Shown here piece by piece: positions 8,487 to 18,015 of a DNA stretch of 64,000 nucleotides; the stretch's first letter is position 1, and each line of letters opens with the position of its first letter. Source of the DNA: Candidatus Planktophila sp. (GTDB taxonomy: Bacteria > Actinomycetota > Actinomycetes > Nanopelagicales > Nanopelagicaceae); contig JAUXRP010000003.1 in assembly GCA_030681675.1 (NCBI GenBank), positions 1 through 64,000 on the forward strand. The letters run 5' to 3'. A program made the position numbers and the translations under genes. Below the pieces are notes generated by a model. That model searched no databases and was not told where the DNA came from. It saw nothing but the letters and a program-made list of their open reading frames with translations.

Positions 8487-10131
8487 GACGATAGAACTCA
8501 ACGTTCTCTGGAGGCAAAGGGGCCCTACCAAGAATTAAATCGGCGGCTTTTTCTGCAACCATCATTACCGGTGCATATATATTGCCATTAGTGACATATG
8601 GAAAGACCGATGCATCACAGACGCGTAAGCCAGAAACTCCGTGAACCTTCATTGTCAATGGATCTACAACTGACATTGAATCAGTACCCATCTTCGCCGT
8701 GCACGATGGATGCAAAGCAGTTTCAGCGTCCTTGCGCACCCATTCAAGAATTTCTGCATCACTTGAGACTGAACTTCCAGGAGATGATTCACCTGCGTTG
8801 TAGTCTTTCATAGCGGGCTGAGTCAAAATTGTACGGGCTATTTTTACAGCCTCAATCCACTCGCGGCGATCTTGATCAGTGGATAGATAATTAAACTGCA
8901 TAGCAGGCTTTTCAAATGGGTCAGCGCTTTTGATTTTCAACCAGCCACGCGAATCTGAGTACATTGGACCAACGTGAACTTGATAGCCATGCCCGCGAGT
9001 ATCTCCAGTACCGTCATATCGAATTGCAAGAGGCAGGAAATGAAACATCAAATTGGGATACGTGACTTCATCATTACTACGGGTAAATCCACCAGCTTCA
9101 AATTGATTTGTTGCACCTGGACCTTTACGAAAAAATAGCCACGCTGCTCCAATTAATGGTCTGCGCCAAAACTGGGTTATTGGTTGTTGGGTTACTGGCA
9201 ACTTACATTTGTATTGAACATAGACTTCAAGGTGATCTTGTAAGTTAGCTCCGACGCCGGGCAGATTGTGAACCATCTTAATCCCAAGTGGAGTTAAATC
9301 CTTCTCACTGCCAATTCCTGATAGCTGAAGAATCTGCGGCGTATTTATGGCACCACCACATAGAACAACTTCACGCGAAGTAAAAATCTTTTTCTTTCCT
9401 TTAATCATCACCTCAACACCTGTTGCCGTTTTTCCATCAAAGAGAACTTTGGTGACATGAGCCCGTGTTTTAATAGTTAAATTTCTTCGCTTCATGACAG
9501 GATGTAAGTAAGCACGTGCAGCACTTAAACGTCGCCCACGATAAACATTTCGATCAAAAGCGGCAAAACCCTCTTGGCGATAGCCATTTACATCATCGGT
9601 GCGTGGATAACCCGCTTGTTCGGTGGCCTTAAAGAATGCAGCAAATAGCGGACCTTTAACGGGACCGCGCTCTAACTTAAGAGGGCCACTGTGGCCACGA
9701 AAAACACTTTTCTGATCGGCTAAAGTATTTTCCATCTTTTTAAAATACGGCAGACAGTGGGCATAGTCCCAACTACTCATTCCGGCATCGTGCGACCAAC
9801 GTTCGTAATCCATTGGATTTCCGCGTTGCCAAATCTGGCCATTGATAGATGAGGATCCGCCTAAGACTTTGCCGCGCGCGTGATAAATGCGGCGATTGTT
9901 CATGTGTGGCTCCGGTTCGGATTCATACATCCAGTCGTAGCGTTTATTTCCGATTGGGAAAGCTAGCGCTGCAGGCATATGTATAAAAACATCCCATTTG
10001 TAATCTGGGCGGCCAGCTTCAAGAACTAATACTGAGTTGGATGAGTCTTCACTCAATCGATTAGCTAAGGCGCTCCCAGCAGATCCACCACCAACGATGA
10101 TGTAGTCATACATGGATTCCATGTCGCTCAC
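8476..10131 (-). CDS. betA: Choline dehydrogenase (GMC flavoprotein)
   Basis: This 551-residue GMC-family FAD enzyme probably oxidises choline to betaine aldehyde. The FAD dinucleotide motif [10 protein letters not shown] is at about 14-23, and [15 protein letters not shown] is the first GMC signature. The active-site region HPSCTAKMG precedes VVDP, and the C-terminus carries the GMC tail [19 protein letters not shown]. The start is GTG 10131. It is separated from opuAC only by a strong hairpin (10145-10186) and is followed by fdhD. The neighbours betB and proVWX argue for choline over other alcohols, though GMC substrate calls from sequence are uncertain. Confidence 0.85.
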   Translation of the reverse strand: MSDMESMYDYIIVGGGSAGSALANRLSEDSSNSVLVLEAGRPDYKWDVFIHMPAALAFPIGNKRYDWMYESEPEPHMNNRRIYHARGKVLGGSSSINGQIWQRGNPMDYERWSHDAGMSSWDYAHCLPYFKKMENTLADQKSVFRGHSGPLKLERGPVKGPLFAAFFKATEQAGYPRTDDVNGYRQEGFAAFDRNVYRGRRLSAARAYLHPVMKRRNLTIKTRAHVTKVLFDGKTATGVEVMIKGKKKIFTSREVVLCGGAINTPQILQLSGIGSEKDLTPLGIKMVHNLPGVGANLQDHLEVYVQYKCKLPVTQQPITQFWRRPLIGAAWLFFRKGPGATNQFEAGGFTRSNDEVTYPNLMFHFLPLAIRYDGTGDTRGHGYQVHVGPMYSDSRGWLKIKSADPFEKPAMQFNYLSTDQDRREWIEAVKIARTILTQPAMKDYNAGESSPGSSVSSDAEILEWVRKDAETALHPSCTAKMGTDSMSVVDPLTMKVHGVSGLRVCDASVFPYVTNGNIYAPVMMVAEKAADLILGRAPLPPENVEFYRHVR

Positions 10132-10144
10132 TCTACTAATAAAA

Positions 10145-10186
10145 CAACGCCTGTACTTAGCGATTTCTCGCTAAGTACAGGCGTTG
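10145..10186 (-). terminator. 18-bp perfect hairpin between opuAC and betA
   Basis: The arms CAACGCCTGTACTTAGCG (10145-10162) and CGCTAAGTACAGGCGTTG (10169-10186) pair perfectly around a 6-nt loop. Read on the minus strand, the hairpin lies 17 bp after the opuAC stop and is followed by TTTTATTAG, a short T-rich tail. That fits an intrinsic terminator or attenuator after the transporter genes. betA starts only 14 bp further on, so either the hairpin reduces read-through into betA or it protects the 3' end of the transporter mRNA. Confidence 0.8.
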
Positions 10187-10203
10187 CTCTTACCTATTGA
10201 GAG

Positions 10204-11157
10204 TTAGCCGAGCCAAGCCTTGACTGTGTCAGGGTTAGCATCGATCCATTTTTGAGCCGCAGCTGCTGGCTCCATGCCGCTTTCAATGTCGGCAGCTACT
10301 GAGTTCTGATCAGCATTTGTCCATTTAAAGTTCATCACGATAGTTGAGAAGATTGAACCTGAGTCCATCAACTTCTTACTCATTAACTTTTGTAGTTGAG
10401 TCTCTGGGTAATCAGTTAGTCCGCTTGCTTTAGCAGCATCGCTCCAGTCGTTAGGCGGGAACTTAATTCGTGACTGCTCTAGACCAGGAATCTTTATAAA
10501 GAGAGTGCCTGGAGTATAAAAGTAGGCAAGCGCAGGAGTCTTATTTGCCTCTGCCTTGGTAAGAACATCAACAAGTGCGGCCTCTGAGCCAGTTGCTATC
10601 GCTTTGAAGTTCAACTTATTAGCTGCAATCATCTTCTCGCCAATAGTTGTATACCCCGGAGGACCTTCATACCAAGCGCCCTTACCGCCTGAGTCGGCAG
10701 TTTTAAACAAATCTGCATATTTATTTAAGTTCGCCGAATCCAAAATATCTGGATACTTAGCTGCCATCCAAGGAGCCACATACATACCAATCAGGCCTAC
10801 GTTTCCGTTGTCACCTGCCTCTAAAACTGCGCCACGATCTACCCACTCTTTCCAGCGTCCGCCGCCCCAATCTTCAATGATTACATCTATAGATCCAGCT
10901 TCCATCGCATCATAAGTAACGCCGGCCTCTTCAAGGGTTGTCTGCGTAATTGTGCAGCCATTTGCCCTCGCAACTTCGGCCACAACTTGAGCCGATGCCG
11001 TATATCCATTCCATGCATGCATTGCGATTGCCCATGTTCCGCAATCGCTAGCTTCATCCGCGCTCTCATTTACACTTGAGCTGCAACCTGCAAGAACAAG
11101 TGCTCCAACAACTACAAGCGATACCGCCGCTGAGCGGCGTCCAAGGCTAAATTTCAA
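10204..11157 (-). CDS. opuAC: Glycine betaine/choline-type ABC transporter, substrate-binding lipoprotein
   Basis: This 317-residue protein has a lipoprotein signal peptide with lipobox LVLAGC (Cys25), so the mature protein is membrane anchored. It belongs to the OpuAC/ProX family that binds quaternary amines in an aromatic cage. Candidate cage residues are seen in HAWNGYTAS, IEDWGGGRWKEW, APWMAAKYP and WYEGPPGYT. The start is TTG 11157, set by a strong AGGAGGAG 5 nt upstream. A 91-bp gap to proW may hold a second promoter, which would fit the excess of binding protein usual in such systems. Ligand choice (betaine, choline or carnitine) is not decided by sequence. Confidence 0.88.
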   Translation of the reverse strand: MKFSLGRRSAAVSLVVVGALVLAGCSSSVNESADEASDCGTWAIAMHAWNGYTASAQVVAEVARANGCTITQTTLEEAGVTYDAMEAGSIDVIIEDWGGGRWKEWVDRGAVLEAGDNGNVGLIGMYVAPWMAAKYPDILDSANLNKYADLFKTADSGGKGAWYEGPPGYTTIGEKMIAANKLNFKAIATGSEAALVDVLTKAEANKTPALAYFYTPGTLFIKIPGLEQSRIKFPPNDWSDAAKASGLTDYPETQLQKLMSKKLMDSGSIFSTIVMNFKWTNADQNSVAADIESGMEPAAAAQKWIDANPDTVKAWLG

Positions 11158-11248
11158 TTTTCTCCTCCTAAAGGTAAAAACGTTTATGCCGAGCGTATTC
11201 TAGGGGAGCGATATAAGTAAGAGGTAAGACCAAGTGTTTTAGCGTTTT

Positions 11249-13177
11249 TTACACTCTCTGCGCACTAGCCTGCGCTATACGGTCAATCGTCACACCAAGA
11301 AGTAAAATTACTAAACCAGCTACTAGACCTTTACCCTGTAGTTCAGGCTTTGAGCCACCTAAAATAACTAAATAGCCAAGGCCACCGGAGCCGACAAAGC
11401 CACCGATTACGACTACCGCTAACACAAAGATCATGCCCTGATTAGTTGCCAGCAAGATTGATTTCTTAGCCGCTGGTAACTGCACTTTAGTTATTATCTG
11501 TCGTACAGTAGATCCAGCCGCTGTTGCCGCTTCAATCATTGATTCGGGGACGCTGCGAATACCTTCGCCAACTATTTTCACGACTACTGGGATTGAGTAT
11601 ACGATTCCAGTAGCTATTGCAGTGAAACGAGTCGGGCCAAAAAGTCCCAGCATCGGAATTAAATACACAAAGGCCGGCAACGTTTGGCCGGCATCTAGAA
11701 ATGGGCGAAGAATTTTCTCTGCACCTTTATTGCGACCAACCAATATTCCAAGAGCAATTCCAATTGTCATTGTCATTAATGTTGCAACAATTGTCTGAGT
11801 TAATGTAATCATCGCCTCATGCCAAAGTCCTGAAAAAACGATGAGAGAGAGCAGCACTGCCGCAAGAATGGCAACGCGTTTTCCGCCGATGACAAGGGCC
11901 AAGAATATAATCGCAGCGAGAGTCACATACCATGGAGAAAAAGCTAAGAGCGTCTCCAAAGGATTTAATACCCAGTTAGAGATGAAATCCTTAAAACCAA
12001 CGGTGAAGATATAGAGATTTGTTGTTATCCATTTTGTCGCACTATTCGTTACATCTTCCACTTGCGAAGAGAAATTAATCGAAGTTGGCCACACGGCAAG
12101 TGATAAAACCGTACGAGATGCGAAAATTGAAACAATTGCGGCTAAACCAGCAACTCCCACTTTTATCCGATTATTTCGAATTTGAACCGCAGTTGGTGGA
12201 ATAAAACTCTCTTGGGCTTTAGCCGCTGCACTCGTGCTTCGATCCAATAAAATCGCTACAAAAACAACTGCAAATCCGGCAACAAAACCCTGGCCGACAT
12301 TTCGAATAATGAGTGCATCAACTACAGGCTTTCCTAAACCCGGTGCGCCGATTAAAGCGGCAATCACAACAAATGAAAGCGCGGCCATTACAGTTTGATT
12401 AATGCCTAAAACGATCATCTGCTTAGCCATTGGCAACTGGACCTTCGTAAGAGTTTGCTTAGCAGTTGACCCCATAGAAACCGCAGCTTCAACAGGTGAT
12501 TGATTCAAATTTCGAATTGCATGTGAGGTGATACGAATTGAAAGTGGGATGCTATATACCATAGTTGCAATAGTCGCTGAGGCTGTTCCGATTAAGAAGA
12601 AAAGGGCAAGGGGTGCTAAATAAACCAACGTAGGAAGAATCTGTGCTAAATCTAAAAATGGTGTCAATATTTTCAGCACTCGATCGGATAAACCTGCCCA
12701 AATCCCTAAAGGAATTCCGATAAGCAGCGACAGGAGCACAGATGCAAAAGTCATAGCCAATGTATCCATAGTGAACTGCCACATTCCTAATGCACCACAT
12801 GCCAACAAAAGTGCGGTTGCAAGGAGTGCGGTACGCAATCGACTTGTGGCATAAACAGTAAACGCGACAATTGCTGCGACTCCAAACCATCCTATGAGTG
12901 GAATGATCGAGTTACCGCGAGGAACTGAAATGAGGGTACGAATCGCTTCAACAAATCCATTGATTGTGGCGCGAATAGGATTAAAGAAATAGATAAAAGC
13001 CGCACTCTTTGTTCGGTTGCCGCGAATCGATGCCGCTGCATCGCCAACAGAGGTAGTAAAAGATGTATTTTCTGCAGTTGACAGTTCAAGTGTGTGGTCA
13101 CCTTGGAAAATACGGGATAGGAAGACCCAGACAAGTGCACCACCTAGTAAGAGCTGAGATTTTTTCACATGAAGCAT
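11249..13177 (-). CDS. proW: Betaine/proline ABC transporter permease, tandem two-domain fusion
   Basis: This 642-residue membrane protein contains two complete binding-protein-dependent permease domains. The coupling loops are EAAVSMGSTAKQTLTKVQL in the first half (about residue 230) and EAATAAGSTVRQIITKVQL in the second (about 560). Each half carries the same helix set around PTLVYL or PAFVYL. One polypeptide can thus replace the usual permease homodimer. It begins directly after the proV stop codon with no gap and precedes opuAC. The frame is continuous, so this is a genuine fusion and not adjacent genes. Confidence 0.9.
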   Translation of the reverse strand: MLHVKKSQLLLGGALVWVFLSRIFQGDHTLELSTAENTSFTTSVGDAAASIRGNRTKSAAFIYFFNPIRATINGFVEAIRTLISVPRGNSIIPLIGWFGVAAIVAFTVYATSRLRTALLATALLLACGALGMWQFTMDTLAMTFASVLLSLLIGIPLGIWAGLSDRVLKILTPFLDLAQILPTLVYLAPLALFFLIGTASATIATMVYSIPLSIRITSHAIRNLNQSPVEAAVSMGSTAKQTLTKVQLPMAKQMIVLGINQTVMAALSFVVIAALIGAPGLGKPVVDALIIRNVGQGFVAGFAVVFVAILLDRSTSAAAKAQESFIPPTAVQIRNNRIKVGVAGLAAIVSIFASRTVLSLAVWPTSINFSSQVEDVTNSATKWITTNLYIFTVGFKDFISNWVLNPLETLLAFSPWYVTLAAIIFLALVIGGKRVAILAAVLLSLIVFSGLWHEAMITLTQTIVATLMTMTIGIALGILVGRNKGAEKILRPFLDAGQTLPAFVYLIPMLGLFGPTRFTAIATGIVYSIPVVVKIVGEGIRSVPESMIEAATAAGSTVRQIITKVQLPAAKKSILLATNQGMIFVLAVVVIGGFVGSGGLGYLVILGGSKPELQGKGLVAGLVILLLGVTIDRIAQASAQRV

Positions 13178-14206
13178 TTATGCAACACCAGAAATTAGCC
13201 GCAAAACATCCTCGCTAGAAACAACGCCAAGCGCCTTACCATTATCGTTTACCCGAACAGGTTTGTGCGTCTGCAAAATCACTTGTGCGGCATCTCGAAT
13301 AATCATTGTTGCTGGTAGCTCGGGACCATCTATATCTTCACCGGGTTCGGCAGGACGCGCTAAATACTTAAGTGATAAGACATGCGATTTAGCAATGTCG
13401 CGAACAAAGTTAGCAACGTAATCATCGATTGGATTAGCAACTAACTCTTCAGGTGTACCGATCTGAACAACTGCACCATCGCGCATGATGGCAATACGAT
13501 CACCAACCTTCACAGCCTCTGACAAATCGTGAGTGATAAAGACCATCGTCTTGCCGAGCTCGTGGTGTAGACGAATAACCTCTTGCTGCATATCGCGACG
13601 AATAAGTGGGTCTAGTGCGCTAAATGGCTCATCCAAAAAAAGAACTTGAGGATCTACTGCCAGAGCTCGAGCTAAACCAACACGCTGTTGCATTCCACCT
13701 GAAAGCTGTTCTGGGTAGGCATTGGCATAACCCTGTAATCCAACTAGTTCTATAACTTCATTGGCACGCGCATGACGTTCGGCCTTTTTCACTCCATTTA
13801 TTTCAAGGGAGTATGCAATATTGTCGATAACTTTTCGGTGAGGCAATAAACCAAAGTGTTGAAAAACCATTGAAAACCGGGTCTTGCGCAGTTCACGCAA
13901 CCGCGCAGCATCGACAAGTAAGACATCCTCGCCCTCAAAAGTAAGTGAGCCTGCTGTGGGTTCAATTAAACGAGTCATGCAGCGAACGAGTGTCGACTTT
14001 CCAGAACCAGATAAACCCATGACAACAAAGACTTCACCCGGCGCGACATCAAATGAAACATCCCGAACTGCGATTGTATTTCCAGTTTGAGCACGAAGCT
14101 CTGAACGCGTTAAATCGGCAAGTGGACTGCCTATAACTTTCTCAGCGTTTGATCCAAAAACTTTCCAGAGGTTTTTAACTGAAATCATTGGTGCTTCACT
14201 ACTCAC
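13178..14206 (-). CDS. proV: Betaine/proline ABC transporter ATP-binding protein
   Basis: This 342-residue ABC ATPase has Walker [10 protein letters not shown] (about 71-79), signature [14 protein letters not shown] and Walker [13 protein letters not shown], followed by the H-loop in [10 protein letters not shown]. After the ATPase domain only one recognisable CBS unit remains (about 295-342, ending [10 protein letters not shown]), whereas OpuAA/ProV proteins often carry a pair that senses ionic strength. The start is GTG 14206 with AAAGGATT upstream. It abuts proW and follows betB by 19 bp. Confidence 0.92.
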   Translation of the reverse strand: MSSEAPMISVKNLWKVFGSNAEKVIGSPLADLTRSELRAQTGNTIAVRDVSFDVAPGEVFVVMGLSGSGKSTLVRCMTRLIEPTAGSLTFEGEDVLLVDAARLRELRKTRFSMVFQHFGLLPHRKVIDNIAYSLEINGVKKAERHARANEVIELVGLQGYANAYPEQLSGGMQQRVGLARALAVDPQVLFLDEPFSALDPLIRRDMQQEVIRLHHELGKTMVFITHDLSEAVKVGDRIAIMRDGAVVQIGTPEELVANPIDDYVANFVRDIAKSHVLSLKYLARPAEPGEDIDGPELPATMIIRDAAQVILQTHKPVRVNDNGKALGVVSSEDVLRLISGVA

Positions 14207-14225
14207 TCAATAATCCTTTCATTCG

Positions 14226-15698
14226 TTAATCTCTGAACCATCCAGATCGACTAGGAGCATTGTTGGTCCAAATGTGTTTGATTTCAAGGTACTCACCCAA
14301 GCCATGCTCGCCTAATTCGCGGCCAATTCCCGATTGCTTGTAACCACCCCACTCAGCAGCTGGACGATATGGACCAAAATCATTGACCCAAATAGTGCCA
14401 TGGCGTAGTGCACTGGCCACACGAGCCGCTTTTTCAGAGTCACTGCTCCACAGGCCTCCTGATAAACCAAAATTCGTATCATTTCCTATCGCTATTGCTT
14501 GCGCTTCGGTATCAAATACTTCTACCGTCATGATCGGTCCAAAAGACTCTTCTTGGACGCAAGACATGGACGATTTAGCGTTATCTAGAACTGTTGGCAG
14601 GTAATACCAGCCATCGGCATGTTCGGGCTTCTCACTTCGTCTTCCACCCACTAAGAGTGTGGCACCCTCAGCAACACCCTTCTCAACATATTCGCTAACA
14701 TTTTTTAAATGTGCCGCGCTAATTAATGGTCCAGCTTCGGCCAATTCATCATCTGGTCCCCCAAGTCGAATCTTTGCTGCGCGTCGAACAATTTCATTAA
14801 CCACACGATCATGAATCGAACGTTCAACGATCAATCGAGTTCCTGCCGAGCACACTTGTCCAGAGTGCAAGAAGGCTGCAGTCACGGCGTTATCAATTGC
14901 AGCATCGATATCTGCATCGGCAAAGATAATATGTGGATTTTTACCACCGAGCTCGAGGGCTAATTTTTTCACCGTTTGCGCTGCCGCCCTCATAATTGTC
15001 TGGCCCGTTGTTAACCCACCAGTGAAAGAGACTAAATCTACGCGTGGATCATTAATGAGCAGAGTGCCAACCACAGAGCCAGGACCTAAAATTAAATTTG
15101 CAACTCCTTTTGGAGTACCAGCTTCTTCAATTATTTTCATGAGAGCAATTGCACTCTGAGGCGTTAACTCGGAGGGCTTAACAATAAAGGAGCATCCTGC
15201 TACTAGAGCAGGAGCAACTTTCCAAGCGATCTGCAAGAGCGGATAGTTCCAGGGTCCAATAAGGGAGGCAACACCGAGTGGCTCGTGAACAATGCGGCTA
15301 CTTACATGCGGTAGACCAACATCAACCTTTCGTGCATGCTCTTTAGCGCCAAGGGTTGCGAAGTGTCTAAATGTCGAAATGACATCGGCGACATCATATT
15401 GGGCCTCGATAAATCGCTTTCCGGTGTCATCACTCTCTTTACGGGCGATTAAGTCGGCATCACGCTCTAGTAAGTCGGCAATTGTTGAAACTAAATCACT
15501 ACGTTCTTTAAAACTCCATGAGGTAAATACACCAGAGTCAAAAGAGTTTCGGGCTGCGGTGATTGCATCGTGCACATCGGCCTGTGTCGCTTGTGAAACC
15601 GTGGCGACAACCTTTTGATCGTGCGGACTATGGACATCATGGTTGCCGTCATCAGATGCCGCTCTCCAAGCTCCATCGATAAAAAGCGTTGTGACCAT
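14226..15698 (-). CDS. betB: Betaine aldehyde dehydrogenase
   Basis: This 490-residue NAD(P)-dependent aldehyde dehydrogenase completes choline oxidation to glycine betaine. The active site has Asn151 in GPWNYPL, Glu249 in LELGGKNPH and the nucleophile Cys283 in GQVCSAGTR. NAD-binding SFTGGLTTG is also present. Its length and motifs are typical of the family. It lies between mttB (7 bp upstream) and proV (19 bp downstream). The context, more than the sequence, supports betaine aldehyde as substrate; other aminoaldehydes are possible. Confidence 0.87.
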   Translation of the reverse strand: MVTTLFIDGAWRAASDDGNHDVHSPHDQKVVATVSQATQADVHDAITAARNSFDSGVFTSWSFKERSDLVSTIADLLERDADLIARKESDDTGKRFIEAQYDVADVISTFRHFATLGAKEHARKVDVGLPHVSSRIVHEPLGVASLIGPWNYPLLQIAWKVAPALVAGCSFIVKPSELTPQSAIALMKIIEEAGTPKGVANLILGPGSVVGTLLINDPRVDLVSFTGGLTTGQTIMRAAAQTVKKLALELGGKNPHIIFADADIDAAIDNAVTAAFLHSGQVCSAGTRLIVERSIHDRVVNEIVRRAAKIRLGGPDDELAEAGPLISAAHLKNVSEYVEKGVAEGATLLVGGRRSEKPEHADGWYYLPTVLDNAKSSMSCVQEESFGPIMTVEVFDTEAQAIAIGNDTNFGLSGGLWSSDSEKAARVASALRHGTIWVNDFGPYRPAAEWGGYKQSGIGRELGEHGLGEYLEIKHIWTNNAPSRSGWFRD

Positions 15699-15705
15699 AG
15701 TGGAT

Positions 15706-17142
15706 TTAATCTAGTTGGCTTTTGCGCATAGCGACAAACTCGTCGAGCTCTTGTCGCATACGTAGATCCATGTCAGGAGCGACGTAATCCTCCAACTTTT
15801 TCTTGTAAATTTCACTAGCGCGTGCCTTCGTATCCCTAGCACCCAATCGGGTCCAACGTTCGAAATTATCGCTGTTGGTTAAAAATGGTCGGTAGAAGCA
15901 GTCACGGAAGCGCTCCATGGTGTGGGCCGCCCCGAGGAAGTGACCCCCGTGTCCGACTTCAAGATGGGCATCAAAGGCTAAAGATTCAATAGTAAATTCA
16001 AGTGGAGTGAACTCAGTCATGAGTGATTGGAGGATTTCAATATCGAGAATAAACTTTTCATAACAAGAGACCAGGCCACCTTCTAACCAACCTGCAGTAT
16101 GCATTACCCAGTTAGTGCCCGATAAAAATGTAGGCATCATCGTCATCATGGATTGATATGCAGATTGTGCGTCAACTGTCTGTGAAGAGTTCAAGCCTCC
16201 ACCGCCGCGAAATGGAAGATTAAAACTTCGTGCGATTTGACCGGTACAGAGAAGACCAATTCCAGATTCTGGCGTACCAAACTGTGGCGAACCCGATTGC
16301 ATATCGATGTTAGATAGAAAAGAGCCAAAAACTATTGGACATCCCGGATTGAGTGTCTGCGCGAGCGCAATTCCAGTTAATGCTTCAGCTATCTGTTGTG
16401 CCAGTGTGGCAGGAATCGTTACAGGGCTCATTGCGCCCATCAAAAGAAATGGTGTAACTACAACTGGTTGCCCCGCTAAAACATATTCACGAAGTGAGTC
16501 CAGCATTCGATCATCCCAACGCAAAGGTGAGTTGCAATTAATCAGAGAAATCAGAGCGGGAGTTTCAACTATCGCTTCACGACCACCATGAATTATCTCT
16601 GCCATTGCGATGACATCTTTTGCATTCTGGGCCGTGACAACATTACCCATAAAAAACTTATCGGTCAGCGTAGCCGCGGCATAGGCCATATCTAAGTGGC
16701 GTGAATCAAGGGATAAGTCGTTAGGTTCGCAGACAACACCACCGACGCTATCTAGCGCATCAAATGATTGCGCTAACTTGCAAAAATTTTCGTAGTCATT
16801 AAAGGTCGCATCGCGGCGAATATCGCCTTCGCGTACAAATGGTGGACCGTAAACGCCACCAAAGACCATCGAATTACCACCAATGTGAACATTATTTTTT
16901 GGGTTGCGAGCGCGAAGGTTGAACTCACGTGGCGCTAATGCGCACTGCTTCAAAATCCAGTCTGGATCAAATTTAACGTTCTCGCCTTCAACGCTTTGTC
17001 CAGCCTCACGGAGAAGATCTATAGCCCAAGGCGACATGAACTCAATGCCAATTTCAGAGACGATTCGGCGCCAGCCAGCCGTTAACGTCGCCATAGATTC
17101 TTGGCTTAAGATTTCATATCGTGGCATTCGATTTTCAAACAT
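15706..17142 (-). CDS. MttB-family (non-pyrrolysine) amine methyltransferase, probable glycine betaine:corrinoid methyltransferase
   Basis: This 478-residue protein of the trimethylamine methyltransferase (MttB) superfamily should move a methyl group from a quaternary or tertiary amine to a cognate corrinoid protein. Family segments include LPFRGGGGLNSSQTVDAQS and the C-terminal EVGHGGHFLG...TMERFR region. The frame has no internal TAG, so it is a non-pyrrolysine member, like the betaine-specific MtgB of Desulfitobacterium. The neighbours betB, proVWX and, divergently, a corrinoid protein make glycine betaine the most likely substrate; proline betaine or carnitine remain possible. AAGGAG lies upstream of ATG 17142. 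It is transcribed from the same control region as iclR. Confidence 0.88.
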   Translation of the reverse strand: MFENRMPRYEILSQESMATLTAGWRRIVSEIGIEFMSPWAIDLLREAGQSVEGENVKFDPDWILKQCALAPREFNLRARNPKNNVHIGGNSMVFGGVYGPPFVREGDIRRDATFNDYENFCKLAQSFDALDSVGGVVCEPNDLSLDSRHLDMAYAAATLTDKFFMGNVVTAQNAKDVIAMAEIIHGGREAIVETPALISLINCNSPLRWDDRMLDSLREYVLAGQPVVVTPFLLMGAMSPVTIPATLAQQIAEALTGIALAQTLNPGCPIVFGSFLSNIDMQSGSPQFGTPESGIGLLCTGQIARSFNLPFRGGGGLNSSQTVDAQSAYQSMMTMMPTFLSGTNWVMHTAGWLEGGLVSCYEKFILDIEILQSLMTEFTPLEFTIESLAFDAHLEVGHGGHFLGAAHTMERFRDCFYRPFLTNSDNFERWTRLGARDTKARASEIYKKKLEDYVAPDMDLRMRQELDEFVAMRKSQLD

Positions 17143-17152
17143 GAAGCACTCC

Positions 17153-17180
17153 TTCGTGTCTATTGACCATTGGACACGAA
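17153..17180. promoter_or_regulatory. 8-bp inverted repeat upstream of mttB
   Basis: TTCGTGTC (17153-17160) and GACACGAA (17173-17180) form a perfect inverted repeat with a 12-nt spacer, ending 10 bp before the mttB start. The left arm overlaps the mttB ribosome-binding region (AAGGAG on the minus strand). It could act as an operator or as an mRNA hairpin masking mttB translation. It is a different sequence from the TGGAAC sites next to it. Confidence 0.45.
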
Positions 17181-17199
17181 CGAGAATACCCTTAGATAG

Positions 17200-17226
17200 T
17201 GGAACAGTGGTTCCATATTATGGAAC
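17200..17226. promoter_or_regulatory. Probable IclR-family operator between mttB and iclR
   Basis: GTTCCATATTATGGAAC (17210-17226) is a perfect 17-bp palindrome. A third half-site, TGGAAC, sits at 17200-17205 and forms a second inverted repeat with GTTCCA. The motif resembles the TGGAA...TTCCA sites known for IclR-type regulators, and it lies 28 bp before the iclR start in the shared divergent region. It probably mediates autoregulation and control of mttB. Confidence 0.65.
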
Positions 17227-17253
17227 ACTATGGTAACCGTGAAAGGAGGGGTG

Positions 17254-18015
17254 ATGAGTGAGTTAGTGAGGGGAACACAGGCTATCGATCGTGCCAGTGC
17301 CTTGCTTATTCACATTTTAAAATCTTCGACCCCGCCACTTTTATCTCAACTGGCTCGTACCTATGAAATTCCAAAGAGCACTACCTCACGGATGCTCAGT
17401 GCTCTAGAGCGTCAAGGGCTTATACGTCGAGATCAACAAGGAGCCTTCATCGCAGGGGATGTGCTGACTCAATTTGCCCGCTCACAAAATCACGACTCAG
17501 TGTTGATCGCGCGAGTACATTCGGTTTTGGAGAAATTAGCAATGATTACTGGAGAAACAGCAAATTTAGCCATTGCAAGTAATGGCGAAATGAAATTAAT
17601 CGATCAAGTTGATGGCCATTATTTATTAGGTGCAACAAACTGGGTTGGTAGAGGTATTCCTTTTCATGCCTCAGCTCTCGGGAAAATTCTTTTGGCGTAT
17701 GGCGCAGCAACGATTCCACTTGGCAAACTTGAAAAACTCACGGCAAAGACAATTACTTCTCGACCAAAACTATTGACTGAACTCGAGAACGTTCGCAAAA
17801 AAGGATATGCAATTATTATCGATGAACTCGAAGAGGGATTAGTTGCAGTAGCTGCGCCCATTCGTGAAGATGATGGTCGAGTTGTTGGAGCAATTTCAAT
17901 CTCTGGTCCATCTCCACGATTAACGCAGAGAGATTTAGCCAAGATAGGCGAAGTTATTATCCAAGAGATCCACTCACTCCAGGCAAAACATGAAGGAAAG
18001 ATAGGTGCAGCATGA
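17254..18015 (+). CDS. IclR-family transcriptional regulator
   Basis: This 253-residue regulator has an N-terminal winged helix-turn-helix (YEIPKSTTSRMLSALERQGLI region, about 35-55) and a C-terminal IclR effector domain with GRGIPFHASALGKILLAY and ISGPSPRLT. I choose ATG 17254, since AAAGGAGG is 5 nt upstream; an in-frame ATG at 17230 would overlap the operator. It is the first gene of a seven-gene plus-strand operon for corrinoid methyl transfer and is divergent from mttB. Betaine or a downstream metabolite is the likely effector (inference). Confidence 0.9.
   Translation: MSELVRGTQAIDRASALLIHILKSSTPPLLSQLARTYEIPKSTTSRMLSALERQGLIRRDQQGAFIAGDVLTQFARSQNHDSVLIARVHSVLEKLAMITGETANLAIASNGEMKLIDQVDGHYLLGATNWVGRGIPFHASALGKILLAYGAATIPLGKLEKLTAKTITSRPKLLTELENVRKKGYAIIIDELEEGLVAVAAPIREDDGRVVGAISISGPSPRLTQRDLAKIGEVIIQEIHSLQAKHEGKIGAA

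Noticed and set aside
11249-13177. Two permease genes joined by a sequencing frameshift
   Set aside because: One continuous frame covers both domains with a plausible linker and membrane segments; no stop or frame change is needed.
15706-17142. Possible pyrrolysine (in-frame TAG) in the MttB-family gene
   Set aside because: The frame runs 478 codons without an internal stop and no pyl genes are seen, so it is a non-pyrrolysine member.
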